Part shown: piece by piece, positions 1 to 10,205 of the stretch
Layout: each line of letters opens with the position of its first letter
How positions within the stretch are numbered: position 1 is the first letter of the stretch
From: Chryseobacterium camelliae
Lineage (GTDB): Bacteria > Bacteroidota > Bacteroidia > Flavobacteriales > Weeksellaceae
Direction of reading: 5' to 3'
NCBI RefSeq assembly: GCF_030818575.1
Contig: NZ_JAUTAL010000001.1
Span: forward strand, 620,001-684,000
Length of the DNA: 64,000 nt
Translations under genes and position numbers: made by a program
The notes under the pieces: model-generated
What the model was told of the DNA's origin: nothing
Seen by the model: the letters and a program-made list of their open reading frames with translations, nothing else
Databases searched by the model: none

Positions 1-1478
1 GTATAGTTTGGTGGAACTGTACCATTAAAAAGGGGCAGGAAATGGCAGATAGCGCATTGTGCTTTTCCCATAAACAGGTTGAATCCTTTTTTCTGATTCT
101 CCGTCATTGCATGTTGATCTCCCCTCATATAACGGTCGAAATCCGAATTGAAAGCAGCCAGTGAACGGATGTAGCTTGCCAACACATTCTGAAGCTGCCA
201 GATCTCGGTCTTCCTGCCTTTGTAAATTTTCCTGAAGGCAGTACGGTATTCCGGATCGCTGTTGATTTTAGCAATAATCCTGCTGAGGTCGCCATGCATT
301 TCTTCCTTATTGGTAATCACATCCGAACTTTGTCCTTCAAGGTCATCTTTCCGCATGTCCCAGAACTGTCCGTGCTGAAAAGCGGAGTAGCTTAGCGAAG
401 GGGTATTCCTTTTTAAAGGTGAATCTGTAAGCGACATGGCTTTTTCCACTCCATCTGTAAAGGCTTTTTCAGCGATATGGCAGGTGGCACAACTCCGTGT
501 ATGGTTGTCGGACAGGATTTTATCATTGAAAAGCCGTTTGCCCAGCTGTACTTTTTCCGGAGACATTTCAAACTCTTTCCCCGGGACAAAAGCATTTGGG
601 TCGAAAGCATTTTTAGAATAAAATGTGCGGACATTTTTATTTAATGCTGAAGTCACTTCTATCGCCGGAATCTCTTCCTGATTGCGGAAATCGATCATCA
701 GCGAAGTGATGGTGTTGAGGTGCTTCGGAATAAAAGTAATATAATCAAAAGTATTTTTGTCTGGATGATGGTTGAGGTAAAGAACAGCAGCCTCTATTTC
801 TGTGCTGATCCGTACAAGTGATTTCTCCTTTGATCGGTCTGTGGCAATCAGTTGCAGTATTTTCTTCACGGCGTTCAATGCGTGAGGCATTTCTTTTAAG
901 GAGGTCCCCGAAACCGGCGTGTCAAATCCCGCAATCCCCAGGCTGGAGATCCGGAATACTTCCTGCCTCAACGCATCGAAAACCTGGTCTTTGGAAATGG
1001 TGATGGCCTGAAAGTTAACTTTGATCGCATTGCTTTTGTTGGTCAGGTTCTTCAGCATCCGGATCACCTCATCTCTGTTTGCGGGATCGTAAGGATATAG
1101 CAGCTCTTCCAGTACCTGGAGCCCTTCCGGTTCTATTTCCACATGCTCCTGCATCTCGATCTCCGGGAGGGCCGGACCGTTGATAAACCGTGCCGTCTGG
1201 GGAAGGAAATATTCCACAGCCCATTCCATGTTCTTATAAGTGGTTCTTAATGCTTCAAATTGTTGCTGAAGAACTGCCTGTTCCGGTTTTCCGGATACCA
1301 TACGGATGAGTGCATTCGTCTGGTTTAAAAAATCTGTATTGGTCCTGAAAATGTCTTTCTTTACTTCAGCAAGGTCTTCATTAACCGGTTGCTGGTTCTG
1401 GGTACACTGCAATGCCCCGAATACGGTAAAAACGATGAAAAGAAAAACGGATAAAGGATATTTTAAAAGGATTTTCAT
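1..1478 (-). CDS. Di-haem cytochrome c peroxidase-like lipoprotein (3' end outside window)
   Basis: The reading frame is open from an ATG at 1478 to the window edge, so the C-terminus is missing. The N-terminus is a lipoprotein signal: a basic start, a hydrophobic stretch and a lipobox ending GALQC, so the protein is probably anchored on the periplasmic side. Two haem c attachment motifs are visible, CATCH at about residue 329 and CAICH at about residue 477, in the arrangement of the CcpA/MauG di-haem peroxidase family. The first 300 residues are a long helical region without haem motifs, as in the Bacteroidetes versions of this family. Family knowledge suggests reduction of hydrogen peroxide or oxidation of an unknown periplasmic substrate. 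The next gene upstream on the same strand is a PhoX-like lipoprotein 60 bases away, so the two are probably co-transcribed. The family is clear; the substrate is not. Confidence 0.85.
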   Translation of the reverse strand, partial: MKILLKYPLSVFLFIVFTVFGALQCTQNQQPVNEDLAEVKKDIFRTNTDFLNQTNALIRMVSGKPEQAVLQQQFEALRTTYKNMEWAVEYFLPQTARFINGPALPEIEMQEHVEIEPEGLQVLEELLYPYDPANRDEVIRMLKNLTNKSNAIKVNFQAITISKDQVFDALRQEVFRISSLGIAGFDTPVSGTSLKEMPHALNAVKKILQLIATDRSKEKSLVRISTEIEAAVLYLNHHPDKNTFDYITFIPKHLNTITSLMIDFRNQEEIPAIEVTSALNKNVRTFYSKNAFDPNAFVPGKEFEMSPEKVQLGKRLFNDKILSDNHTRSCATCHIAEKAFTDGVEKAMSLTDSPLKRNTPSLSYSAFQHGQFWDMRKDDLEGQSSDVITNKEEMHGDLSRIIAKINSDPEYRTAFRKIYKGRKTEIWQLQNVLASYIRSLAAFNSDFDRYMRGDQHAMTENQKKGFNLFMGKAQCAICHFLPLFNGTVPPNY

Positions 1479-1540
1479 ACGTATGAAAAAGTATCAATAG
1501 AATGGCTTCTACTGATACTCTGTATTAATGGATGATAAAT

Positions 1541-3025
1541 TTATTTCTGAACGTTTCTGATGATCAGGATCTGCCCGCCTTCCTTATTGGTGTTCACGCT
1601 GGCACCGTCTGCGTTGGCAAACGCATCTTTCTGCCATGTATGGGAGTGGATATTCACGGTAAAGGTATTAGGGACTCCTATGATGTCTGAGATATCAACC
1701 ATCGCCCCGTATTCCCATGATCCAAGTTTGGTAAGCTGACCCGACTGATTGTATGACGTCTGCCACGCCGCATCATTCCTGTTGTGCTTCATATTCAGCC
1801 ATGGCTTATACTGTTTGGTTTTGATGTCCAGCTGCCAGATATAAGAATCGTGTGTCGCAGCAGGATAATAAGAATCCCCGTCTTCCTGGATGTATACATA
1901 ATTTTCCGTTACACAAAGGTTGTCCGGGTTGATCAGGTTGCTTCCCGGATTGGAATCTCCTTCAGCTACTACTTCCAGTTTCCCTGTAAGCATATTGCTT
2001 TCATTCAGGACCAGCTTATATACTCTTCCCCACATTGTCAGCCCGGCTTTAGGATTTACGCCGTCTGAAGATTCTCCGGTTGCAGTGAAGTAGATCTCCC
2101 TTCCTTTGCCGGCTCCTTTTCTGTAATCCACATCTTCTACTCTTGAAAAACGGATTGCATTGTTATCGATATTTTTCTGGTTGATCTGTGCACCTGTAAG
2201 CGATTTTGCATTAGGGATTTCCACGAATTCCACGTCATACTGATTTCCTTTGGTCATATTGGTTTCCGTATAATTGCCGTTGGTTCTCTTCAGTGCATAC
2301 AGTTTTCCGTTGTTTAAGTCACCTTGCGTATCGGATACATACATGATCAACTGTCCCGCAGACTGGTGTGAAGAACTGAAAGACTGGTCTTCACCGATCA
2401 TAATATAGGTTTTCCCGTTGGACACATCTTTAGGAAGCGGAACTGCGTTTTCCATAGAGGCTTTTCCCAAGGCAGGCTTTACCCTTGACTGATCTGCGGC
2501 CTGGGAAACCGGTGCCAGTGGATTAAGTGCATGTACCATACTCTCTTCACCGGATTCACCGGCTGTAAGGAAAGCGCTGAAACCATGCTCAGCTACCGTA
2601 GCCAGGGTTGCAGAACATAACCTGGTCATTCCACCGATTCCGTTCAGGATGTATTCGCCCTTTACCGGTCTGAATGATTTGTCCAGATATACACGGGAAA
2701 CCGATTTGGTGATTTCATGGTTGGTAATCATCAGGTACCCTTCTGAATTCGGGTCTTTCATGATTCCCATGCCGTCCGGCTGTCCTGCAAAAACAAAGTT
2801 CGGGCTTCCTGCAAGGACATCGGAACTGGAGATTAATGTTGTAATGGCAAGGTTTTCAAAACCGTTCATTGCATAGGCAAATGCAGGTTCTTTGGAAAAA
2901 TTTTCAATTTTAATGTTCGGATTTACGGGGTTTTCATTGCCGTCCGTAGTATCGTCGTTACAGTTCTGGAAGATAGCCGCTGCCAGGAATAAGGCACCGA
3001 TAGTTTTGTAAATTTTCATAATCAT
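1541..3025 (-). CDS. PhoX/DUF839-family secreted lipoprotein, possible phosphatase
   Basis: The 494-residue product starts with a lipoprotein signal ending in FQNC (Cys near residue 22), followed by an Asp/Asn-rich linker. The body resembles the DUF839/PhoX fold: a repeated beta-propeller-like pattern with GYLMITNHE near the start, RLCSATL, TYIMIGEDQSF and an IYFTATGESSDGVNPKAG stretch. PhoX proteins are calcium/iron-dependent periplasmic alkaline phosphatases, but many DUF839 members have not been tested, so enzymatic activity here is inference. Two start codons are possible, 3025 and 3019; both give a good signal peptide. A -7-like TAGTTTTG lies at 3042-3049 on the minus strand, without a clear -33 TTG. 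It sits directly upstream of the peroxidase-like gene and probably heads that unit. Confidence 0.75.
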   Translation of the reverse strand: MIMKIYKTIGALFLAAAIFQNCNDDTTDGNENPVNPNIKIENFSKEPAFAYAMNGFENLAITTLISSSDVLAGSPNFVFAGQPDGMGIMKDPNSEGYLMITNHEITKSVSRVYLDKSFRPVKGEYILNGIGGMTRLCSATLATVAEHGFSAFLTAGESGEESMVHALNPLAPVSQAADQSRVKPALGKASMENAVPLPKDVSNGKTYIMIGEDQSFSSSHQSAGQLIMYVSDTQGDLNNGKLYALKRTNGNYTETNMTKGNQYDVEFVEIPNAKSLTGAQINQKNIDNNAIRFSRVEDVDYRKGAGKGREIYFTATGESSDGVNPKAGLTMWGRVYKLVLNESNMLTGKLEVVAEGDSNPGSNLINPDNLCVTENYVYIQEDGDSYYPAATHDSYIWQLDIKTKQYKPWLNMKHNRNDAAWQTSYNQSGQLTKLGSWEYGAMVDISDIIGVPNTFTVNIHSHTWQKDAFANADGASVNTNKEGGQILIIRNVQK

Positions 3026-3240
3026 TTTTATTTCGATGCTGCAAAACTAAAGGTCTATTGTTAATTGTATTTTAAGATACAGCCTGCTTAAATGAACTTT
3101 GCTTTATGATCATACAGCCAGTGTTAAGGGAAAGTCAATAATTAGAACGGATCAAAATAATGGCTATGAACCATATTCGATTCTGAGCAAAAGTTCTCTG
3201 ATGGATCTCCGGCTGATTAGAGACCGTTGGTTTTGAAATA

Positions 3241-3270
3241 AAAAAAAACTGCCTCATAAAAAGGCAGTTT
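3241..3270 (-). terminator. Rho-independent terminator after the DUF5686 gene
   Basis: A 9-bp stem (3246-3254 with 3262-3270, core ACTGCC/GGCAGT) with a 7-base loop is followed on the minus strand by a run of T (A3241-A3248 on the plus strand). It starts 12 bases beyond the stop codon of the outer-membrane gene. Confidence 0.8.
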
Positions 3271-3281
3271 ATACTTGAAGT

Positions 3282-5744
3282 TTACCGGTCAAGAACATTG
3301 AATTTGATCTTTATCCCGAAATTATTACTGAATTCCGAAGTCCGGTAATATCCGAGCCGGTAAGAGAACCCGATCCCGAAATTAGTACCCAAAAACCGGT
3401 TCCAGATCAGCCCTGCCTCCTGATAATAATGATCCAGTACCATGAACTCGAATCTCTGATGGTCACCGCTGTTCCTGAAATTACCTATGGCGGATTGGTA
3501 TTCTATATCTATGCTGGAATATTTTGTGCCCAGTGTTTTAAATTTGAATGGTAGCGACTGTGAAAACCGTACTGCTACGAATTTATCCGTATAGAAAGTC
3601 CCCGCAGGCATGGTGGTAAATCCGAGATTGGTCGGGCTGCCGATATTGGAATACCAATGGTTGTTGTTACGGTCCGTCTGTCCTGCGATCTCAAAGTTTT
3701 TCCAGATCGGAGCCGTTCCTGAGGAGAGGCCACCAAAAAATTTGATGTTGGTTAATCCGGCTGCGGTCCGGAACTGATGGATTATAAGGGCATCCAGGCG
3801 GTTGTAATTCAGGTCGCCACCCAGGGCTTTCATTCCTTTTTCGTAATTGACATAGACCTGCGGATATCCTTTTTCAAAAGTGAATTTTCCGCTGGGTGTC
3901 ATGATGTTTTTGTCATTCGGGGCGAACTTTAGGGAAAGGGTAGTGCTGAAATTATCGAACCGGTTGCCCATATCCTTATATTGATAATCAAAAAGTGCCT
4001 GTTGTTTCTCTTTATTTACGGCAATTTTCATGCTTAGGGAATTGGAAAGGTCATATAAGTATGAGGCGCCCCATTTCTGGTTTTTATAGAATGCTCCGTT
4101 ATGGAGGTCAATGTTGATATCTGAAAGCTTCATCGAAAGATCCCACATCGCATTACTGAATCTACCTACAGCAAATACATCATCAACATAATCGATCCGG
4201 AATACGGAGGTCCTTTTGTCAGACAGCTTTACGTCCAATCCCAGTCCATACTTAAAGCGGCTGTCTTTGAAACCGTAACCGAAATAACCGTCCGGCGACC
4301 AGGTCTTGCTGAATTTTTCATTGAGCTTTACGCCTGCTCCCAAACGCAGCCCCTGATACTGGTCATAGCTGTAAAATTTGGTGAGGTCAAAATCAATCAT
4401 TTTATACCGTATGTTTCCCCGTAAAAGTTGGGTGAGGTAGCTCAGTTTCTTTTCAAACTGGTGCTTTTCCACAAACTGGTCCATTTTAGTGTAGGTAGCA
4501 CTTTCGCGTTCAGTAAGGCTATCGGTCCTGTACTGATTCAACAGGCTCCCGTCCGAATTTTTTAGTTCAAGTGAGTATCCTTTGAAGTCTGATGCTTTTT
4601 CATCTTCATTCAGTCTGAAATCAAAAAAACGGTTCTTTACATACAGGTAATTTCCAAATGTCTTCTTATTGAATTTTGGTTTTTCCCCGGCCTTGGTGCT
4701 GTCCTTTTTAGAGGTTTCATAGGTTTGATCGCCCATTTTTACCTTGATATCTTCGTAATCCAGAAACCATTTATTGTCAATGGGCTTCCAGACAGAGACA
4801 ATATTGCCTTCGTTGAGTTTTTTGCTGGTGCTCTCAAATTTTTTCAGCGCAAAGCTTGAGGCATCCACATAGATTTTACCGTTGAATTTTCTCGGGTTCT
4901 GTTTCTTCTTGTTAGTGATTTCCTTGAACTTGATCACATAGGTTTTCCTGCCGTCCAGCTGGATGGTATCCGACAGGTAAAAATTGAAAAGATTACGGTT
5001 TTCAGGCCTCAGCTGGCGGGGCGTTCTGTCGAGATTGGAAATGTTGATGGCCAGTGCTTCGTAAATCGGGTTTTTGAAGCCGGACATCCTGTTGTCTATG
5101 ATATTGGTCTTTTCACCGAATTTTTTGGAGTATTTGTATTCCGATGCTTTTTCCCACAGGAACATCTGGCTTGCCGCAGCGGCACTGATGAATTCTTCCG
5201 TAAGGAGCGAATCCTTCTTTTCTTTTTCTTTCTGTTTGAATTTTCTGTCTTCGGCCCTCGAAAGTGAATCTTTCCGGGTCGCGATAAAATCTTTAAAGGT
5301 ATCTACAGAATCTTTATCCACATCTATGGAAAATTTGCTGTACGACTTAAATGTGTAGGAATCCAGGGATTTGGGTGAATTTTCTTTAGCTCTTTTATTC
5401 AGTTCGTCCAGGATTCTTAATGCCCGGGGATCACTTTTATCGTTGATAATGACCCGTTCTATGTTATCCCTTTTCTCAGCTAACGGCTGCAAAGCTACCT
5501 CAACTGTTTTTCTGACATCTGCTGTCGCATCTTCATAGTTGCTGGCCAGAATTTCTACCTTTCTACATTTTGTCTTAACGGATAGAAGCCCTTCCTGGTT
5601 GGTTTTCCCAAGAAGATTATCATCACAGTATACCGCTGCATTGGCTACGGGTTGCTTACTGGTTTTGCTGAATATCCTGAATTGGGTCTGGCTGAATACC
5701 ATTGCACTGGACAATAGAAATAGCGAGCATAAAAGTTTTATCAT
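3282..5744 (-). CDS. DUF5686-family outer-membrane protein with N-terminal carboxypeptidase-regulatory-like domain
   Basis: The 820-residue protein has a cleavable signal peptide (cleavage after VFSQ or so), a short beta-sandwich domain of the CarboxypepD_reg-like type at residues about 20-90, a charged helical segment around 150-180 (KEKEKKD), and a long C-terminal part built of alternating amphipathic strands ending in an aromatic-rich terminus, as expected of an outer-membrane barrel. This matches the DUF5686 family, which is almost confined to Bacteroidetes and has the overall shape of a TonB-dependent-like or TamA-like surface protein; its role is unknown. The gene stands alone between alaS and the PhoX/peroxidase pair and ends at a good terminator. 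Confidence 0.8.
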   Translation of the reverse strand: MIKLLCSLFLLSSAMVFSQTQFRIFSKTSKQPVANAAVYCDDNLLGKTNQEGLLSVKTKCRKVEILASNYEDATADVRKTVEVALQPLAEKRDNIERVIINDKSDPRALRILDELNKRAKENSPKSLDSYTFKSYSKFSIDVDKDSVDTFKDFIATRKDSLSRAEDRKFKQKEKEKKDSLLTEEFISAAAASQMFLWEKASEYKYSKKFGEKTNIIDNRMSGFKNPIYEALAINISNLDRTPRQLRPENRNLFNFYLSDTIQLDGRKTYVIKFKEITNKKKQNPRKFNGKIYVDASSFALKKFESTSKKLNEGNIVSVWKPIDNKWFLDYEDIKVKMGDQTYETSKKDSTKAGEKPKFNKKTFGNYLYVKNRFFDFRLNEDEKASDFKGYSLELKNSDGSLLNQYRTDSLTERESATYTKMDQFVEKHQFEKKLSYLTQLLRGNIRYKMIDFDLTKFYSYDQYQGLRLGAGVKLNEKFSKTWSPDGYFGYGFKDSRFKYGLGLDVKLSDKRTSVFRIDYVDDVFAVGRFSNAMWDLSMKLSDINIDLHNGAFYKNQKWGASYLYDLSNSLSMKIAVNKEKQQALFDYQYKDMGNRFDNFSTTLSLKFAPNDKNIMTPSGKFTFEKGYPQVYVNYEKGMKALGGDLNYNRLDALIIHQFRTAAGLTNIKFFGGLSSGTAPIWKNFEIAGQTDRNNNHWYSNIGSPTNLGFTTMPAGTFYTDKFVAVRFSQSLPFKFKTLGTKYSSIDIEYQSAIGNFRNSGDHQRFEFMVLDHYYQEAGLIWNRFLGTNFGIGFSYRLGYYRTSEFSNNFGIKIKFNVLDR

Positions 5745-5827
5745 TAGTTTTTTATTAATAAGACAAAACTATTGATAAGATAGTTACAAAACATAGCCGG
5801 AAAATATAATATTTTGTTAAAATGAAA

Positions 5828-5856
5828 ATCAGCTGTACCGGTAAGATACAGCTGAT
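5828..5856 (-). terminator. Hairpin downstream of alaS, probable terminator
   Basis: A perfect 10-bp inverted repeat (5828-5837 with 5847-5856, ATCAGCTGTA/TACAGCTGAT, 9-base loop) lies about 70 bases beyond the alaS stop. On the minus strand it is followed by a T-rich but interrupted tract, so the call is less certain than for other terminators here. Confidence 0.5.
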
Positions 5857-5923
5857 GTTTAAATATTAAGTACCTGCAATATGATTTGCGTACTGATGTA
5901 TTGTGACTGTTGGTACAGCCTGT

Positions 5924-8527
5924 TTAAATGGTCAGTGCTTTTTGATAGGCATTTTCAAGACCGTCAAGGTTTTTACCTCCCGCTGTTGCAAAGCCGGGAT
6001 TTCCGCCGCCGCCGCCCTGGATTTCCTTGGCTAAATCTTTCACAAGGGTTCCGGCCTGATAACTTGATGCCAGGTCGTCTGAAACCCCTACGGTAATCAT
6101 TGGTTTTCCGTCTGCATCAGAAAGGATAACGGTTATAGAAGAAGGAATTTCCCTTTTCAGCTGGAATACAATATCTTTTACGGAACCTGCGTCCAGAGAG
6201 GTTTTCTTCACCAGAAGCTGCTTGTCGCCCTTCTGTTCGTAAGCATTTTTCCAGTCTCCAATTTCCCCCTTGGCTTTTTCCTTTTTCAGCGCATCCACTT
6301 CGGATTTCAATCCCGTATTTTCTTCGATCAATTTCTCAATCGATCTCACGATATCTTTCGATTTTAGCAGCTGGGAAAGTTCAGCAACCTGTTTTTCCAG
6401 GTTTTTGAAATATTCTTCAGCCTTGTCTCCTGAAATGGCTTCAATCCTCCTGATGCCCGCAGCGGCAGAACTTTCGGAAACAATTTTAAAATGTCCGATT
6501 TCACTGGTGTTTTTTACATGGGTTCCTCCGCAAAGCTCTTTTGAGCTCCCAAACTGGATCATCCTTACGCTGTCCCCGTATTTCTCGCCGAACAAAGCCA
6601 TAGCCCCTTTATCCATCGCTTCTTTAATCGGAATATTTCTGAACTCCTGAAGAGCAATGCTTTCTTTGATCTTGGCATTTACTTTATTTTCAACCAAAGC
6701 CAGTTCTTCTTCGGTCATCTTATTGAAATGCGAAAAGTCGAAACGAAGATAGTCCGGGCCAACAAAAGACCCTTTTTGTTCCACATGGGTTCCTAAAACA
6801 TCCCTCAGGGCTTCATGCAATAGGTGGGTTACGGAATGGTTAGCCTGGGAATTTTTCCTTTCAGAAGCATTGACCTTGGCATAAAATACTGCACCGGCAT
6901 CTTTCGGAAGGCCGTTGATTAAGGAAATAATCAGTCCGTTTTCTTTCTTCGTTTCCAGCACTTCAAAGCTTTCAACGGCATTTTCCAATACTCCTCTATC
7001 TCCTACCTGGCCTCCGCCTTCAGGATAGAAAGGGGATTCGCTGAGTACCACCTGGTAGAATTCCCCGTCCTTATTTTCTACTTTTCTGTATCGGGTAATA
7101 TAGGTTTCAGATTCAAACTGATCATAGCCGACAAAGTTTTCAGGTTTTTCTTCCAGAACTACCCAGTCGTATACCTTTTGTGCAGAATCTGCTTTTGAAC
7201 GCTGCTTCTGTTCGTTCAGTGCCACTTTGAACGCTTCTTCGTCTATTGTTAACCCTTTTTCTTCTGCAATAATCCTTGTCAGGTCATCCGGGAATCCGTA
7301 CGTGTCGTATAATTCAAAGACTTCTTCAGTCGGTAAAACTTTAGTGTTGTTTTTGATCGTCTGCTGGATCAGTTTTTCAACCCGGATCAGTCCGTTTTCT
7401 ATGGTTCTCAGGAAAGATTCCTCTTCACTTTTAATGACTTCAGAAACCAGTTTGCCCTGCTTTTCCAGTTCAGGGAAGAATTGGCCCATCTGCTCCTGAA
7501 GAACAGCCACCAGCTTGTACAGGAAAGGTTCCTTCATGCCGAGGAATCGGTAGGAATAGGAAATTCCTCTTCTTAAAATCCTTCTGATCACATAACCGGC
7601 ACCTCCGTTGGAAGGCAGCTGCCCATCGGCAATGGCAAAGGAAACCGCTCTGATGTGGTCTACCACTACACGGATGGCAATATCCTTTTCATCCTCTAAA
7701 ACTCCGGTATATTTCTTCCCTGAAAGTGCCTCTACTTTGGCAATCAGCGGTGTGAAAACATCTGTATCATAATTGGAAGACTTACCCTGGAGCGCCATAC
7801 AAAGACGTTCAAAGCCCATTCCCGTATCTACGTGCTGTGCAGGAAGTTTTTCCAGTGTTCTGTCTGCTTTTCTGTTGAATTCCATGAATACCAGGTTCCA
7901 GACTTCCACCACCTGAGGATGGTCGTTGTTTACCAGGTCCAGTCCGGATACCTGAGCTTTTTCTTCGGGAGTCCTCAAATCCACATGGATTTCAGAACAT
8001 GGTCCGCACGGCCCGCTTTCTCCCATTTCCCAGAAGTTGTCTTTTTTGTTTCCGTTGATGATCCTGTCTTCGGAAATATGGGACTTCCAGAAATCATAGG
8101 CATCCTGATCCCTATCCAGGTTTTCTGAAGCGTCACCTTCAAAAATCGTTACATACAGGTTTTCTTTAGGAATTCCGTAGACTTCCGTCAGCAGTTCCCA
8201 GGCAAAAGCAATAGCATCTTTCTTAAAATAATCCCCGAAAGACCAGTTCCCCAGCATTTCAAACATGGTGTGGTGGTAGGTATCGCGGCCTACATCATCC
8301 AGGTCATTGTGTTTTCCGGATACCCTGAGGCATTTCTGCGTATCTGCAATACGCGGTGCCGTAGGGGTTTTATAGCCCAGGAAAAAATCTTTGAACTGAG
8401 TCATTCCCGAATTGGAAAACATCAGGGTAGGGTCGTCTTTCAGTACGATCGGTGCTGAAGGGACGATCAGGTGTCCTTTGCTTTTAAAATAGTCTAAAAA
8501 TTTCTGACGGATCTCTTGTGATGTCAT
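5924..8527 (-). CDS. alaS: Alanine--tRNA ligase
   Basis: The 867-residue protein matches AlaRS along its whole length. The class II catalytic domain opens with the [18 protein letters not shown] element, motif 2 lies near [12 protein letters not shown], and the editing domain carries the zinc-site pattern HSVTH starting at residue 564 and CGGTH at residues 666-670. A coiled coil (about 700-760) joins the C-terminal DHHA1 domain, which has the [14 protein letters not shown] glycine loop near the end. It charges tRNA-Ala and clears mischarged Ser and Gly in the cytoplasm. The length is normal and no key residue is missing. The gene is preceded by a -7 box at 8569-8576, suggesting its own promoter. 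Confidence 0.98.
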   Translation of the reverse strand: MTSQEIRQKFLDYFKSKGHLIVPSAPIVLKDDPTLMFSNSGMTQFKDFFLGYKTPTAPRIADTQKCLRVSGKHNDLDDVGRDTYHHTMFEMLGNWSFGDYFKKDAIAFAWELLTEVYGIPKENLYVTIFEGDASENLDRDQDAYDFWKSHISEDRIINGNKKDNFWEMGESGPCGPCSEIHVDLRTPEEKAQVSGLDLVNNDHPQVVEVWNLVFMEFNRKADRTLEKLPAQHVDTGMGFERLCMALQGKSSNYDTDVFTPLIAKVEALSGKKYTGVLEDEKDIAIRVVVDHIRAVSFAIADGQLPSNGGAGYVIRRILRRGISYSYRFLGMKEPFLYKLVAVLQEQMGQFFPELEKQGKLVSEVIKSEEESFLRTIENGLIRVEKLIQQTIKNNTKVLPTEEVFELYDTYGFPDDLTRIIAEEKGLTIDEEAFKVALNEQKQRSKADSAQKVYDWVVLEEKPENFVGYDQFESETYITRYRKVENKDGEFYQVVLSESPFYPEGGGQVGDRGVLENAVESFEVLETKKENGLIISLINGLPKDAGAVFYAKVNASERKNSQANHSVTHLLHEALRDVLGTHVEQKGSFVGPDYLRFDFSHFNKMTEEELALVENKVNAKIKESIALQEFRNIPIKEAMDKGAMALFGEKYGDSVRMIQFGSSKELCGGTHVKNTSEIGHFKIVSESSAAAGIRRIEAISGDKAEEYFKNLEKQVAELSQLLKSKDIVRSIEKLIEENTGLKSEVDALKKEKAKGEIGDWKNAYEQKGDKQLLVKKTSLDAGSVKDIVFQLKREIPSSITVILSDADGKPMITVGVSDDLASSYQAGTLVKDLAKEIQGGGGGNPGFATAGGKNLDGLENAYQKALTI

Positions 8528-8568
8528 GATCTATATTGCTTTGCTTTTTTACAAATTTTGATAAGATG

Positions 8569-8576
8569 CAAATTTA
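8569..8576 (-). promoter_or_regulatory. Candidate -7 box (TAAATTTG) of alaS
   Basis: On the minus strand TAAATTTG matches the flavobacterial -7 consensus TAnnTTTG exactly, 42 bases before the alaS ATG. No TTG is seen at the usual 17-23 base spacing upstream, so the call rests on one element. Confidence 0.35.
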
Positions 8577-8966
8577 ATGTTTTTGGGCGATTTAGGTTTA
8601 AATATTTGATACTTTTACGAAGAATTGCATCATGATTCAGAAACATTTTTAAGATGCTTTTCCCGCTTTTCATGACAATTCCTTATTGGGTGGTCTCGCG
8701 TTGCTTTGCCGATTGCGTGAGATATAATTTTATTAAAAATGTATTATTGGCAAAGGGCGGGTTTTCGGCATACGTATTTAGAATCATTTGTTTAAATTGA
8801 TACTACGATGATTTGCATATTTTGGGACGGCACTTGCAGGATAAAATGAATGTACTAAACCTTGCAGTTTATCATATAAGTTTTTTATATTCGTTTTCAT
8901 ATTACCAAAAGCCTCGAGTATTTCATATAAACATTTGAAAATCACGAGTAAATAAAATAATATTTG
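8577..8966. other. Intergenic region between divergent alaS and the sigma-factor gene
   Basis: About 390 bases without a convincing reading frame. It must hold the promoters of both divergent units. I see a 7-bp complementary pair CTTTGCC/GGCAAAG around 8703-8754 but no tRNA, riboswitch or repeat array that I can defend. No TAnnTTTG box is seen close before the sigma-factor gene, which would fit autoregulation from an ECF-type promoter, but this is only absence of evidence. Confidence 0.4.
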
Positions 8967-9392
8967 ATGATGAAAAATGAAACCATTAAAAACTGGATTG
9001 ATCAGTATTCCGGGCAGTTGCTGAGAAGGGCTGTTTATCTGCTGTCTGATAAAACGGAGGCGGAAGATATTGTGCAGGAAGTTTTTATCTCTGCTTTTTC
9101 GTCATATCAATCCTTTAATGGTAAAAGTGAGCCTCTGACCTGGCTGATGGCTATATTAAAAAGAAAAGTGGCCGATTTTTACCGTGATTTTAATAAAACT
9201 TTAGAGGATTGCCTGGAAGAATTGCCAGTCCGTTGGAAATTTCCGATGAAAATGTATTATCTTGAAGAAAAAAAAGCATCTGAAGTAAGTCAGGAATTCG
9301 ATATTTCTACGACTAATCTTTGGAAGATTCTGCAGAGAAGCAGAATGCAGCTCAGAGAATGTCTGGAGTTTAACTGGTTTGCTCAATCATAA
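8967..9392 (+). CDS. ECF-type RNA polymerase sigma factor (short form)
   Basis: The product (about 141 residues) has sigma region 2 with the EAEDIVQEVFISAF signature (region 2.2-2.3) and TWLMAILKRKVADFYR (region 2.4), then after an unusually short linker an HTH region 4 (ASEVSQEFDISTTNLWKILQRSRMQLRE). Typical ECF factors are 170-190 residues; this one is compact. Two ATGs lie in tandem (8967, 8970); a TTG in frame at 8964 is less likely. The stop is 11 bases before an anti-sigma-like gene, and DUF417 and MsrAB genes follow, so it probably directs this stress cassette and its own synthesis. What it senses is not visible in the sequence. Confidence 0.9.
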   Translation: MMKNETIKNWIDQYSGQLLRRAVYLLSDKTEAEDIVQEVFISAFSSYQSFNGKSEPLTWLMAILKRKVADFYRDFNKTLEDCLEELPVRWKFPMKMYYLEEKKASEVSQEFDISTTNLWKILQRSRMQLRECLEFNWFAQS

Positions 9393-9403
9393 TTACTTTT
9401 TAA

Positions 9404-9676
9404 ATGTTTAAAAAACTAATACATATCCTGTTCTTACCCTGTAATGAAGCCACAATGTTGATGGAAAAACAAAATGCAGGTAACACTTCTTCTAAAGAGA
9501 ACTGGAGACTTTTCATGCATCTTAAAATCTGTAAGTGGTGCATGGCTTATAAGAAAAAGCTGGAACTTTTAGATGAAATTTTGAAAGGGAAACTTTTCAA
9601 TGAACAGAAAAATGAAATTAAAGAATTTGAAATTCAGGGTTTTAAAGAAAAAAATTTGAAAAAATTAGATATTTGA
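9404..9676 (+). CDS. Small zinc-type anti-sigma factor candidate
   Basis: The 90-residue product has the hallmarks of a ZAS-type anti-sigma domain: Cys13 in LPCNEAT near the N-terminus and an H-x3-C-x2-C motif in MHLKICKWC, followed by a charged helix. No membrane segment is present, so it should be soluble. ZAS proteins hold their sigma factor inactive, and some release it when the cysteines are oxidised. The position 11 bases after the ECF gene supports this pairing. It is shorter than most anti-sigma factors and lacks an output domain, so redox sensing by the zinc site itself is the simplest model (inference). Confidence 0.75.
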   Translation: MFKKLIHILFLPCNEATMLMEKQNAGNTSSKENWRLFMHLKICKWCMAYKKKLELLDEILKGKLFNEQKNEIKEFEIQGFKEKNLKKLDI

Positions 9677-9686
9677 TAAATTTTTT

Positions 9687-9721
9687 GTCAGGATTTTGAA
9701 GACGTTCCGACTATATTTTTG
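9687..9721 (+). promoter_or_regulatory. Candidate promoter of the DUF417-msrAB unit
   Basis: The 79-base gap after the anti-sigma gene holds TGTCA (9687-9691) and, about 17 bases on, CGACTA (9709-9714), a layout resembling an ECF -35/-10 pair, overlapping a housekeeping-like TATTTTTG at 9714-9721. A local promoter for the two output genes is likely; which sigma factor uses it is inference. Confidence 0.35.
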
Positions 9722-9755
9722 AAAACATTGAAATATTAATTCAAAATCAAAAAAA

Positions 9756-10205
9756 ATGAATGGAACCGCACTTAAAATCGATAACGAAAACCTTGTAAGG
9801 AAAGCAGGGTATTACATCTCACTTTTCGGAGCCGCAATTATTCTGCTCTGGATCGGAATTTTCAAGTTCACACCTACAGAAGCAAACGCTATAAAACCTT
9901 TGGTGGAAAACCATTTTCTTACTTTTTTCGTATATGATATTGTAAGTATTCGGGCAGTGTCTGATACTATCGGAGTGATAGAGATTATCATTGCATTTCT
10001 TTTACTACTTAGTGTGAAATTTGCATCACTTACAAAGTATGCTGCCATCGGAATGATCATTACCTTCCTTACTACATTGAGCTATTTATTTACAACTCCA
10101 GGAATTTGGAAAGTAGTGGACGGAATTCCGGTTACAGATTTTTTTATCCTGAAAGATCTGATGTTTTTAGGATTTGGATTAATGATTTTAAATGGTAAAA
10201 AATGA
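9756..10205 (+). CDS. DUF417 (YkgB/RclC-like) inner-membrane protein
   Basis: The 149-residue protein has four predicted membrane helices (about residues 18-37, 52-70, 73-100 and 125-147) and the family features [19 protein letters not shown] and [13 protein letters not shown] [10 protein letters not shown] near the end of helix 1. DUF417 includes E. coli RclC, encoded in the reactive chlorine resistance operon, but its biochemical role is unsettled. The stop codon overlaps the start of the msrAB gene in an ATGA, so the two are translationally coupled. The neighbourhood of sigma/anti-sigma and methionine sulfoxide reductase supports a role in oxidant or hypochlorite stress. Confidence 0.85.
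   Translation: MNGTALKIDNENLVRKAGYYISLFGAAIILLWIGIFKFTPTEANAIKPLVENHFLTFFVYDIVSIRAVSDTIGVIEIIIAFLLLLSVKFASLTKYAAIGMIITFLTTLSYLFTTPGIWKVVDGIPVTDFFILKDLMFLGFGLMILNGKK

Noticed and set aside
8577..8966. A tRNA or riboswitch in the alaS/sigma gap
   Set aside because: No cloverleaf or conserved aptamer pattern could be found by eye.
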